A stretch of DNA of 53,606 bases. It comes from Lingula anatina. Taxonomy: Eukaryota; Brachiopoda; Lingulata; Lingulida; Lingulidae. The stretch spans positions 258,258 to 311,863 of the forward strand of contig NW_019775858.1 in NCBI RefSeq assembly GCF_001039355.2. Direction: 5' to 3'. The notes under the pieces are model-generated. The model had not been told where the DNA came from. It did no database searches and worked only from the letters and a program-made list of their open reading frames with translations. A program made the position numbers and the translations under genes. Numbering within the stretch: the first letter of the stretch is position 1; every line of letters begins with the position of its first letter. Shown in pieces: positions 15,401-27,829 of the stretch.

Positions 15401-16144
15401 AATACTGTGTTTACTGTTTTAATTTAGTATCTAAAAAAAACATTAGCACTTTGTGCAACACATTAGGCGCATTATTGATTTTCCTATCATATACAATACA
15501 TTGAGCTGTTCTTACCTTGTTTCTCCCGTAATACTATTCACATAGGTACTTTTATAAAACCCTACAATCCCATTAGAGAGAGAGCCCTCAAATGTCAAGT
15601 GTAGTACAACTTGGCTGTTTGCAGATATATTACTGTTTGTTTCAACTACCCAAAACTGGTTTGGAATGTAAGAAAAATTCCTACTGATCGGGACATCTTG
15701 GCCGGTGTCCTTTTCGGTCAAGCGCGTGGCCGTAACGTCGAGGTATTTTATGTGAATTAATATATGCCTAGTTTCTTCTGTGATATTCAATTCCACGGAG
15801 ACATTCCCGTAGAATGTGGAGTGATTCCCATAAAAATCTGGATATAATGTTATGTCATAATGGGTAGGAATGATGTGAGGTGGTAAACGCAAATTTCTCC
15901 AGGGCTCTGAACTTGGCCAGGGGGAAGCCGTTGAAGCACCAGTTGTACGGTCGGTGGAGTGAGGAACTGCTGGAGATCCAGTTCTGGCTTCTTGCACTGG
16001 GGACGCCACCTCGGACGCACAGTCTCGTAAATACCACGTTAAAAGCCCAACAAGGACTGGTATGGCAACAAATAGAAAGCCGAGTATGGCGGCTTTCGTT
16101 CGACTGATGGACCAATGCTTGTGCATCCTCACCGAAGGTTCCAT
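1..16144 (-). CDS. Aminopeptidase N-like M1 zinc metallopeptidase, 3' end outside window
   Basis: Type II membrane ectopeptidase of the M1 family, which removes N-terminal residues from peptides outside the cell. I resolved 13 exons with GT-AG junctions and consistent phases: 15516-16144, 7596-7737, 7121-7252, 6167-6287, 4322-4476, 3997-4110, 3251-3385, 2869-2934, 2442-2507, 1913-2079, 1539-1612, 906-1057 and 1-191. They give about 714 residues; some 200-300 C-terminal residues lie beyond base 1. The start is the ATG at 16144, followed by a short cytosolic tail, a hydrophobic anchor (about residues 18-39), a Ser/Thr-rich stalk and several N-glycosylation sequons. The zinc site is split across exons 5 and 6: HELAH, then WLNEGFA with the third ligand Glu. 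The exopeptidase motif reads GAMEH, not the usual GAMEN. Intron 1 (7738-15515) is inflated by an assembly duplication. Which vertebrate paralogue it matches (ANPEP, ENPEP, LVRN) cannot be settled by eye. Confidence 0.93.
511..746. mobile_element. Small inverted-repeat element (MITE-like)
   Basis: The two ends are imperfect inverted repeats of about 35-40 bp, each containing TAGATCGATCTA next to a GGGTG/CACCC-type tip. No ORF. It lies in the intron between the last two visible aminopeptidase exons. Confidence 0.5.
762..887. mobile_element. 126-bp foldback element, short relative of the ADH5 intron 8 element
   Basis: It begins AGGGTTCATTCCCCATGAAA and ends with the inverted form TTTCATTGGGAATAAGACCCT. 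Its right half resembles the right end of the 36503-38123 element, including a GTGCATT block and a TTGGAT-CAATCTA-like block. Confidence 0.6.
6334..6476. repeat. GA and GT microsatellites
   Basis: A (GA)n tract at about 6334-6362 and a (GT)n tract at about 6440-6476, in the aminopeptidase intron upstream of exon 4 on the plus strand. Confidence 0.9.
6527..6905. repeat. Tandem repeat, about 130-bp period, three copies
   Basis: Three diverged units, each starting GAAATTTTCAGG or a close variant, followed by a GGCCA/GGAACA block and a TTAATTAATTAA-rich tail; starts near 6527, 6659 and 6789. Intronic and noncoding. Confidence 0.7.
8448..8482. repeat. AC/GC dinucleotide microsatellite
   Basis: CACACA followed by CGCGCG and CGCACG repeats. 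Its length differs in the other haplotype (about 11715-11760), as expected for alleles. Confidence 0.85.
8988..9858. mobile_element. 0.87-kb TIR element in aminopeptidase intron 1 (copy A)
   Basis: The ends form inverted repeats of about 55 bp: left 8988-9045, right about 9801-9858. Both contain ATCAAATATGG or TTCAAATATGG next to GACCCACT. Internal sequence has no long ORF, so it is non-autonomous. The same termini occur in a 170-bp element in METAP1 intron 9. Confidence 0.65.
11525..11525. other. Contig junction (single N)
   Basis: A lone N sits exactly between the two copies of duplication 1. Some scaffolders (SSPACE, for example) write a single N where linked contigs appear to overlap but were not merged. 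Confidence 0.85.
11527..14800. repeat. Haplotype duplication 1, copy B
   Basis: Direct copy of 8255-11524. It carries an insertion of about 28 bp near 12150 that copy A lacks. Similarity ends near 14800, after which the sequence is unique. Confidence 0.92.
12291..13161. mobile_element. 0.87-kb TIR element (copy B of the same insertion)
   Basis: Allelic copy of 8988-9858 within haplotype duplication 1. Same termini and orientation. Confidence 0.65.
14962..15310. mobile_element. 0.35-kb element with 22-bp inverted repeats
   Basis: Left end 14962-14986 (TTAAAGGGATAACAACTGTTC) and right end 15286-15310 are inverted copies. The last 80 bp also resembles 37979-38060 in ADH5 intron 8. No ORF. Confidence 0.6.
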
Positions 16145-18339
16145 CGTAAAAAAATCAAATCCCTTCAGGCCCAGCACCCTCTCGCTGTTCTCTTGCTCCT
16201 CGTCGGCCGTGTTGAAGTGTAAACTGGCATAAATCGCGATAAAGGTGTTCAGCTCTGTTTACTGAATATCAAGAGACCGAATCAGTGTTTACATACACGT
16301 ATACGATCATTGATGAGCATTATGTTATCAGAATCTGTGACTACCTGCGTATGTATGCTCGTGCACGCCCCTTTTATCCACCTTCTTTCTTGGACACACT
16401 TAAAATGCGCGATGTTCATCTTGCTCCTTTTTTAAAAAGTTATTGCCACTTTATAGAAGCCTGTCATAACTGAAGACCACTGCAAACAATGAGAAACCCG
16501 AATACGTTTTTTTTTTCCACAGAAAAATGAATATCATTCCCAATTTTGCCAGTCTGTGGTTAAGGCTTGAGCTTGGTGCTTGGTCTCTTCAGACTAATTG
16601 AGTGCATTTGCAGCAATCTACGCCAGGCAGCCCTAAATATAACCACTTCACAGCCACCGGATTGTGAAACTCTGGTTTTAAATGAGTATCCAACTGTGAG
16701 TGCGCAAGAAGCAGCAAACGGCATCGATAATTTGGCTCATTGAGTGCCTTGAATTCTTCTAAAATCCCCTTATGGCTCCAACTCACCAAGTTATGCTCTT
16801 TTAAGTGCGACCCCATGAAGGCACATCGAACCTTTCACCTGTAGCGAACAGCATAAGAAACAGACTACAAAAGAAATAATGTTCATTCGTTTCACACCCA
16901 CTTTCATTATTAAGGATTTAAAACCACCGCACGTGCCAAGTCCAATAATAAGTTATCGCGTGTTGAGTTCTTATTTTTTTAAATCCATTTCTTCAGCACT
17001 GTTGGTTTTAATATCAGTTCACCTGGCGCGACTTATTACGATTAAATATTTCAAAAAGGGAATATTTCTTAGAAGTAATTAAAAGATGAAATTGCTCTCC
17101 ATAAGCAAAGCCGAATGTACGAGGATCTCTAGATTTATATCATTTCAGAAAGATACGATGTGGATATTGTGGCAGTTGTCTGAGACCATATGTTGTAGTA
17201 GATGAGAGCCCTCCGCGCTGGACAAGATTATCAAATCTGGAATGTCTGTGCATTTCACCCCTCTATAAGCCCAATGATGTTTGAGAACATTTCTTAATGT
17301 GCAGGCTACACCTGTAGCGATAATTGGAATAATGTAAAAATCGCTCGTAAGCCTATTTGCTTTCAGAAATGAGGCGGAATCCACTTTTTCCATAGACATT
17401 TCAAATGATCTTAATGTCGCTACCTCATGTTTTTCAAGAACATCCTGTTCTAAGAATACGAACACGTATTGAGATCAACTAAAATTTATCTTGTTTCTCT
17501 TTACACCTGGAAACTAAGAGAGAAAGTAAAGGAGGTCAGAACTTTGCCTTATGAAAATCTAGTCAAAAAGATTTCAGGGTTGTTGAAACATTTACAGGCT
17601 TGCCATTGAAGACCTTGGAATTTTCAAAAGCTTGGATGAAAGAGGATTACCCTTTTCAACAAACCATTAATGATTCCCAAAATAAATCTACATGGATTTA
17701 TTCGTTTAAAGAAAAAAAAAGGAATGGCGAGCCAGTTCGCAAAAGTAAAACTATCAAAAAGTGGATTAAACTCTTTTTATTTTATGATAAGGTGTAAGAT
17801 TAAATATATCTGTCTGCTACTGCAGGTTTATTTCTTATGACAATACTTAATACAGCAAATCTATCAAACGTAAATACTGTCACATGACCAGTTTGCACGT
17901 TTTAATTGACAGCTAGATGACAGAATTCAATCAGCTGAGCTGACAAAACAAGTCCATAAAGAAGTTCATATTTGACCATAGGGATTTGAGCTTCACTAGG
18001 TCTAAGTCCACTCAACAATATGGATAGATGGTTAGGCACGATTCTATGACACCCATCATTAAAAAACATTGTGAGAACAAGGTAAACTCCAATTCATGGG
18101 ATATGGTAATCTTTGACATATTTCGTGGATTAATACTTATTGTGTACTACCCGGTACTTCCTGTAGTCCTCATTATGTCAGTTAAAAGAATACTTTCAGC
18201 TGTAAAAAAACATCTCAGTCTCTGATTTGTCAACCAGCCTAATTGTTAATTATGAACACATCTGTATTTCTATCATACATGGGCCACTAAACCACTATTA
18301 TAGCAATACAGAGTCCAATCCTAAATGATGTACAATGAC
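16145..18339. other. Intergenic region between the aminopeptidase start and METAP1 end
   Basis: It should hold the aminopeptidase promoter and 5' UTR (just above 16144) and the METAP1 3' UTR (just below 18340). Open frames at 16589-16816 and 17145-17465 (minus) and 17600-17797 (plus) match nothing I recognise and lack supporting context. Confidence 0.5.
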
Positions 18340-21300
18340 TTATGGGGATAAACTGTCCATAAAATATGGTTGTCCATCTCTATCTCTCCTTCTTGTGAGA
18401 ATTTCGACACCAGTGTCAGTGACAAGTAGCGTTTCTTCAAACTGAGCTGACCTTTTGCCGTCCTGAGTGACCGATGTCCAGTTATCTGGCCAGGTCTGGT
18501 CTCTCCATGTCCCTGTTATACAATATTAGGAATCATTATATCTAATATATGTGTAATTTCACATTCTATTCACATATATGCTAATATTATCATGGGATTG
18601 AACTCAATTTAAATTTTTTTTAAAATTCAATATGAAAGTTTCAACACATAATTAATTGAATGAAACATAATATTTCAACAAACATTTGTTAATAAACTAA
18701 TGTACCAAACATTGTATTCTCTTCAACTTTTCTCACCTTCTGAAATCATGGGTTCTATTGTGAATGTATGACCAATTTTAGCAACACCAACTGCTTTATT
18801 TTCTGTAAAGAAGAAAAAAATAATGACTTTGTGTCTAGTGTGAAAAATTAGCCCCTTTAAGTAAATTTTCAAATTGGAGATAAGTGGAAATCAGGAGATC
18901 TTTTCGTTTTTAAGTACAAATCAATATAAGTCCACTTAACATTTGCTGGGAAAATATTTAAGTCTACCCTGCTTCAGTTCTTGTTGGGCAATGTCTTAAA
19001 AAACCACATCCCCATATTCCCCAAAGACGTCACCTCAACACCTGCAATACCACTTCTTATGCTTTAATTGTTTCATCAAACACAGTCAAGATCATTCATC
19101 TGACAAACCCATCAAATCACTCCACACATCACAACACATTAGAACTATGGGCTGGTAAAAAAACCATTGGGCAAGCTGTTATTTATCTGATATTCACATG
19201 GGAAAATACTTAAAAGGCTATCAGGTTGTCCATATTCAGAGTGTGACCACATGTTCAAAGGTTCACAACCTGAATGTTAGGGTCTAACATGGCATACACA
19301 TTAGGTTTAACTTAGACCTGGAGTTCAGATAGACAACTGAATAAAATTAAAACAAAAAGGTTGGGTTTACTTTTATTCCGACTATCTTGTGACATTAGAC
19401 AGTTCCTAATTTAAAGGAAAACATTATTTCCTGGAGCCTAAAATGAATAAAATTATAATTGGTGTGTACTTCCAGGGGTTAATCAGAGAAGTGAGGCATC
19501 AACTGGGCAGTGATATCATTGGTGTTTAGCACACTGCTAAAATATACACTACAATGAACTGCAATCTAAGCTTTAGCAAACATTATAAATAAAGAGAAAA
19601 AATTACATTAAGTTCATACTGACAGTGCTACACCCCTATCAATCAACACGAATGATTACTAAATGATTATATTTTTTTATTTCTCCACAATCATGAATAA
19701 TGGTAGTTAGTTGACTTTTCCCTGCTTCATTAAAATCATGTATATAATTAAGATAAAACTATTCTTATTTTTTAAGTTCTCTAGAGGCATTGTTTCACAT
19801 GCATAGTAAAATTTACCCCTCATCCTCCCCCCCCCAAAAAAAAACAAATAACTATATATTGCTTCTATGAATGATGTAAAGACTCCTTATTGCTCTTTAT
19901 AATAAACAATACTAACATAGAACCTAACTTAATCCAGTTATGAATTAGAATTTTGCTTTCAGACCATAAATTAATGTCTACTTACTTGCATAATGAGGGA
20001 CACTGGGAGCAGTGTGAAAAAGTCTAAAAAAGTAAAATTATATATTTAAGTTATTGATGAAAAATGTATTCATGAGACAAAACAAACTGGTACATTTCTA
20101 TTCTACAAAATAATCAGATTGCGTATAAAATATAGCATTAAATCAAAGATAAAACTTAAATACCAATTAACAAGAGTATTTCTAAATGGGAATCAGATCA
20201 AGGTGCCCCTTACTGATGAATCCCGTGGCCACAGTAACTCCTGACAACAGAGTAACCATGAGCTTGAGCATGCTTTTGAATGACATCGCCAACCTCTCTG
20301 TATCTGATGCCTGGTTTCACTAAAACAGGGGAAAAAATGGGCCAAATTACATGCTACAAATAGTTGCATTCACAGTTCCAACTTTAATATCAATACCCCC
20401 CCCCCCAATATCTATGACATCTAAATCAAAGGATAACTGGTCTCACGATTGTTTTTTTTATTTTTGCCTTTAAATATACTTTATGGTTGAACACAACTTT
20501 TAACTTTGTCTATTGCCATCTAAATTTTTAGTCCTTTTAAACATTTTACTAATATTTTCTAGCAACAAAGAGATATTACTGTTTGCAATGGACAACAGAA
20601 GACTTATCAAATATAGCCGACCCACTTGAATGCTTGTCACATAATCCCCCAGAGAATCTATTCAGTGATTATTAGGGGATTATGCGGCAAGATTTTAAGC
20701 GGCTTGCCATATTTGATCAGCAGATCTGTTAGTCTGCTGTTGAGAATGCAGCCTTATATCTTTTTCAGTCTTACCCAGCTGCATGGCTTTCTGCAGACAT
20801 TCCCAGGTGACTTTCACCAGCTTTTTACTACTCTCCTCTACTTCACCTACAAACAGCGTCTCGTTCAAATCACCATGGTATCCACGGTGATAAACAGTCA
20901 CATCAACTGAAAAAGCAATTAAACAAATGGAACATAAACAATACATCTCCAAAACCATCAATGTTTCTTAAGAAAAAAAATATAAAAAATCTCGATCAAC
21001 AATATATCAGTGTATATGTTTTATAAGAAAATACCAAGTCTTGTTGTAGGGAGAAAAGAACATTAAGCAAGAGAATAAAATTCAGAGTAAATGTTGATAA
21101 AAAATTTGACATTCTAGTTTGTCATCATACCATTGCAAATGTCCCCATTTTCTAAAGGTCTCATGTCAGGTATACCATGACAGATCACTTCATTGATGGA
21201 ACTTTAAAATAGATAAAATAATGATAAATTAGTAGAATAAATATATTAATATTAATGTGTGAATTTTATATAAAATTAAAATGTTTGAAATAAGTTTAAC

Positions 21301-24300
21301 TTCTGTTATACCATCTTTTTAAAGATTACAATTAATTAAATCTAAAAAAAAAAGAGGATTTAATTAACGTTCAAGCAATGCCTAATACCACTGCAAAGTA
21401 GATATTTATCATCAAATTTTTAGCAGCTGCTATGGTTTCTGGTAACACTTACATATATTTCACCTTCGTCAAATAAAAAAGAATAATGTTTAAAATAACA
21501 CATTCAAGGTGATAAAATACTCACGTGCAACAAGATTTAGGGAAGTTATAGTAGTTCAGGGGTGATGGATAGCACTCTCTGTCAACAGATGCCTAAAGCA
21601 AAAAAAGAGTAATCATATTTTTTTCTTTTATCTTTTGCAAGTTAATTACAAATTACATTACAACTTTTAAGTCAGCTGCACATGAGCACCTGTTCCAACA
21701 GTAAAATCTGCAGATTTTGACATGAGAAAGGATTGCTAATGATACATAATATTGCTGAAAAGAAAGTTTTTTTTTTATTTTTTAGGTCAAATTAGCAGTG
21801 AAAATCAATACCTTTTTTCTTTTTGATTAAAAATGGGGGGGGGGGTGAACTTGAAAATTATACTAAATACATAACAACAAAGTAAAAATATTATTGAAAA
21901 TTTCTAGAACACATACCTCATGCACAATTCTGTCAATTTCATCAGTGGTGACTCCTACAGCAATAGCAGCAGCTGCAGCATCTAGAACCTCTCGGGCTAA
22001 CTGCAGGATAAAACAGTAAAATATTAATTCCACTTCTATTAACTTTATGCCAAATACTGAACTTCCAAATCTTTAGTCTTTAAAATCTTTTCATTTGACA
22101 TTTTCAATCAAAGCAATGTCTTGTACAACCCAATGCAAAAAAGCACACACAAACGTACAATTCACAATTTAACCCCCAGGTTAGATTCTAACCTACCATG
22201 AGAACAATTCAAGGTTTTTAAACCTCTACATGATTTAAGAAACAATCAGTCTTCTTATTCCACTGAGTCATTTATCAAATAACCTTATAATAATATAATT
22301 ATATAATTCATCCAAATCAAATGACCCCATTCTTCATAATTGCTTTACTAGGCAAGGCATGTTTTGCTCTGATTAAAATTCTACCTTTCCAGCCACCCTC
22401 ATTCCTTCAATTTCTTCATCATTTAGCACCTTGATGTTGGTGGAACCACGCATGCTGCGCTCGCTATGAGAGACACCTATATAAATGGAGAAAGTCATTT
22501 CTATTTATTAAAACAAAATGTTAAATGATCAGAGGTGGATAGAATGTTTTTCACCACATAATTGTATCTCAAACCATTAACAAATTATGCTCAATACCAA
22601 AGGTGATCCTTTCCTTATTATATAAGAGTTTATAAAAATCAATTAAGCTTCTGGGTGGAATTCAGGTCAGACTGGCAGCTGTGCTTGTTAAGAATCTTAT
22701 CTCTCCTCTGCTTAGCAATTATCTCATAATAATTCACTAGGTGTAACCAAACTTCCTCCATTTTATTCACAAAGATGAAAGTACAATTTCAAGTAAATTA
22801 ATTGATTTACGAATGCAATTATACTCTAGATAATAAGAATTAATCATTTATTTATCCATTTGAAAGAAGAATATCTTGATTTTCAGTAGGACACATTGTA
22901 CTGCATTACATCTGTCTCATTAGTTTCTCACCATCAGGATGATCTGCATAATCTGGCCGAGCTATGTGATCTCCAACAGTCCGCATAGCAGACTACATTG
23001 AAAAAGAATTTTTTTTTTAAGTTGACAAAGAAAAACAAATTTTATAAATTCAAATATAAACTTTATGTAGAACAAAGATCCCCATCTGCTTATAACATTC
23101 CAAGCTGACATTGTCCTCTTCTCAAAAAGCCAGTCAATATTAGAGCAATACTATATCAAGAGCCCATCTTTCAACAGCTTAAGATGGCTCAGAGAACAAA
23201 CTTTAACCCATTCTCACAATTGTGAGCTCTATGGTATTAGTTAAAATTGTACTCCAGGCCATCGCCAGTCTAGTGTAACAGGGGTTTTGAAATTAACTAA
23301 TGGTATTTTAATAAATGCATTTGCACAAAAAGAAAGTTACTATATTATCACATCTAAAAACAATCAAACCTGTGGGTATGGTCTCAGTTTCCCTGTAAAA
23401 CTATACCCTGGCCAAGGGTGGTATGAATTACTGACATCATTTGGTTGTGAGTCAGCCTCTGAAAAGAGATACACCAAGTAAAAATAAATACAATGGATAT
23501 TATAACACTAATATGTAAAACACTATGGATTAAATGGTCTCCATATAATATATGATGGCAAATCATACATAATGGTATTTATAACATGAAATTGTGTTTT
23601 AATCTAATGTCACAGACTACTGTACCACTTACTTGCTTTTTTGTGAATTTTTTTATGTTCATTCCAAGAACCCTTGAAGCATTCCTGAAAAAAAAAGGCA
23701 GTATTGGTCATTTACAATGACAAAGTAACAGCAATTTCAGAAGATATAATCACATCGGGGTTCATCTTAATGTCTTATTGCCAACAACTTTTAATACTAG
23801 TACTAGGTATTATGCTATAGTGTACAGTTTAAAGGGTAAAATAATTATATCAAAACTAAATTTCTGAATTTTTGGCCACAATCATGCCTACATACAAACA
23901 TACTTATCAGTATCTTATTGTCTTTTTTTTAAACAAAGCTTTGAGTTACAAACAGTGAAGTATAAGTACTCAATACATGTAGGTACCATATGTATCTGTA
24001 CCAGTAAATGCTAAAACTAATTTATTTGAATAACAGAGGAATCAATCAAAGTCACCACATAACTGAATTTAGAAAAAGAAAAAAACTTTGCTATTATAAT
24101 TTTGTGGGGCGTACTGCATAAGAACCAAATATTCTTCATCAGCAACATCAGATTTTTTTAAGCAAAGTGCATGGCCCATGATCCTGAATGGCAAAGACTG
24201 AAGTGAGGGGGGGGGGGAGAGTTTTCGTATTGCCCATCCAAATCATTAATCAATGACATAAATCAAGAAAGCTACACGATATAACTTAAAAGGTGGTTTA

Positions 24301-24418
24301 CCTGTGAGCAAAAGAACGACCCCTCTACACCTAACTTGATACACGTTGGACATTGAAGCTTGGCTTCCTTATTACATGCTGGAGTTTCACACAGCCGAGT
24401 CCCCACGGAAGCTGCCAT
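18340..24418 (-). CDS. METAP1: Methionine aminopeptidase 1, complete
   Basis: Cytosolic enzyme that removes initiator methionine from nascent proteins. Thirteen exons with matching phases: 24302-24418, 23633-23684, 23370-23458, 22932-22992, 22385-22476, 21917-22000, 21525-21592, 21131-21201, 20775-20906, 20214-20319, 19986-20023, 18737-18802 and 18340-18512. They encode 382 residues, close to the vertebrate length. The N-terminus carries the ribosome-associated C6H2 zinc finger (Cys10, 15, 23, 26, 37, 41; His49, 53). The dimetal ligands are Asp213, Asp224, His287, Glu320 and Glu351, and His196 lies in the substrate pocket; their spacing matches the human enzyme. The usual His after the last Glu ligand is Glu here (QFEET). 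Exons 1-11 recur at 27830-32279 as an apparent second haplotype; exons 12 and 13 are unique. The gene is head to head with ADH5. Confidence 0.96.
20584..20750. mobile_element. 167-bp foldback MITE in METAP1 intron 9 (copy A)
   Basis: Starts and ends with TGCA. The outer arms of about 40 bp are inverted, with an inner inverted pair CATAATCCCC / GGGGATTATG. Its termini match the 0.87-kb element at 8988-9858. It ends 24 bp from the exon 9 splice donor. This allele lacks about 12 bp present in copy B. Confidence 0.65.
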
Positions 24419-24468
24419 TTTGACCTAATTAAATCGAAAACGAGGTAACTGTTCGCGAACTTTTGAAA
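24419..24468. promoter_or_regulatory. 50-bp divergent promoter/leader between METAP1 and ADH5
   Basis: Only 50 bp separate the two start codons, so both 5' leaders and the core promoter must overlap each other or the first exons. The segment holds a perfect 10-bp palindrome GTTCGCGAAC at 24451-24460 and no TATA box. It is almost unchanged in the second haplotype at 32280-32329. Transcription start sites are not known. Confidence 0.6.
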
Positions 24469-26516
<2,048 letters not shown>

Positions 26517-26882
26517 TAACTCTATTAAGTTTGCTCCTATAAATTGGTTATAAATATTGCTGTAGACTATAACCGCTGTCTTATTTCACCTATCAGTTAT
26601 TTTGACCTATGCAGTGTAGGTTACGCAAGCTACTGAGATAGAGTGCCTGATAAATGGATGTCATTCACACTGCTGAGAGATAGCAACAGGTGCTGTTTTA
26701 AATAGTGACACAGTGTATTCATGCTTGTTGAAATCTATGCCCCCCAGCATTCCAACATGCTCTCCCTATCATACTCAGATTTTTAAAGATGCTGCAGAGA
26801 AGAAAAATGGTTAGGAATTGTAATAAGTAACACAAATTTCAAGGGTGTTTGCTGCCTTTCTTTGAAAAATGACACCAACGTT

Positions 26883-27024
26883 TTAATGAGTCATTAAAGA
26901 TAACAACCCCTAATTGTTTAATTTTTATGTACAGACACAGATGTGTCTGTACATATTGCCATCACCTGCGTCTGTCGTCGCCGTCGCCGGCGCTGGCGCC
27001 GTGCACTTTCCTTGTAAACACGAT
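26883..27024. other. Copy-A-specific contig tail
   Basis: About 140 bp absent from copy B. It holds a hairpin with perfect 10-bp arms and a 2-nt loop (26930-26951) and then a GC-rich stretch up to the N. It may be an allele-specific insertion, part of a mobile element, or mis-joined sequence that ended the contig. Confidence 0.5.
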
Positions 27025-27025
27025 N
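27025..27025. other. Contig junction (single N)
   Basis: A lone N between the two copies of duplication 2, with the same signature as 11525. Confidence 0.85.
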
Positions 27026-27829
27026 ATCTGATATTCACATGGGAAAATACTTAAAAGGCTATCAGGTTGTCCATACTCAGAGTGTGACCACATGTTCAGA
27101 GGTTCACAACCTGAATGTTAGGGTCTAACATGGCATTCACAACAGGTTAAACTTAGACCTGGAGTTCAGATAGACAACTGAATAAAATTAAAACAAAAAG
27201 GCTGGGTTTCCTTTTATTCTGACTATCTTGTGACATTAGACAATTTCTAATTTAAAGGAAAACATTATTTCCTGGAGCCTAAAGTGAATAAAATTATAAT
27301 TGGTGTGCAGTTCCAGGGGTTAATCAGAGAAGTGAGGCATCAACTGGGCAGTGATATCATTGGTGTTTAGCACACTGCTAAAATATACACTACAATGAAC
27401 TGCAATCTAAGCTTTAGCAAACATTATAAATAAAGAGAAAAAATTACATTAAGTTCATACTGACAGTGCTACACCCCTATCAATCAACACAAATGATTAC
27501 TAAATGATGATATTTTTTTATTTCTCCACAATCATGAATAATGGTAGTTAGTTGACTTTCCCTGCTTCATTAAAATCATGTATATAATAAAGATAAAACT
27601 ATTCTTATTTTTTAAGTTCTCTAGAGGCATTGTTTCACATGCATAGTAAAATTTACCCCTCAACCCCCCCCCCCCCAAAAAAAACAAAACAAATAACTAT
27701 ATATTGCTATATGAATGTGGTAAAGACTCCTTATTGCTCTTTATAATAAACAATACTAACATAGAACCTAACTTAATCCAGTTATGAATTAGAATTTTGC
27801 TTTCAGACCATAAATTAATGTCTACTTAC

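Noticed and set aside
16145-16177. An earlier GTG start extending the aminopeptidase by 11 residues
   Set aside because: Animal genes start with ATG. The ATG at 16144 gives a normal short cytosolic tail before the membrane anchor.
17145-17465. 106-codon open frame as a gene between the aminopeptidase and METAP1
   Set aside because: No recognisable domain and no clear splice or promoter context, in AT-rich DNA where frames of this length occur by chance.
18340-18512. QFEET in METAP1 as loss of a catalytic residue
   Set aside because: The metal ligand is the first Glu, which is present. The changed neighbour is not a ligand.
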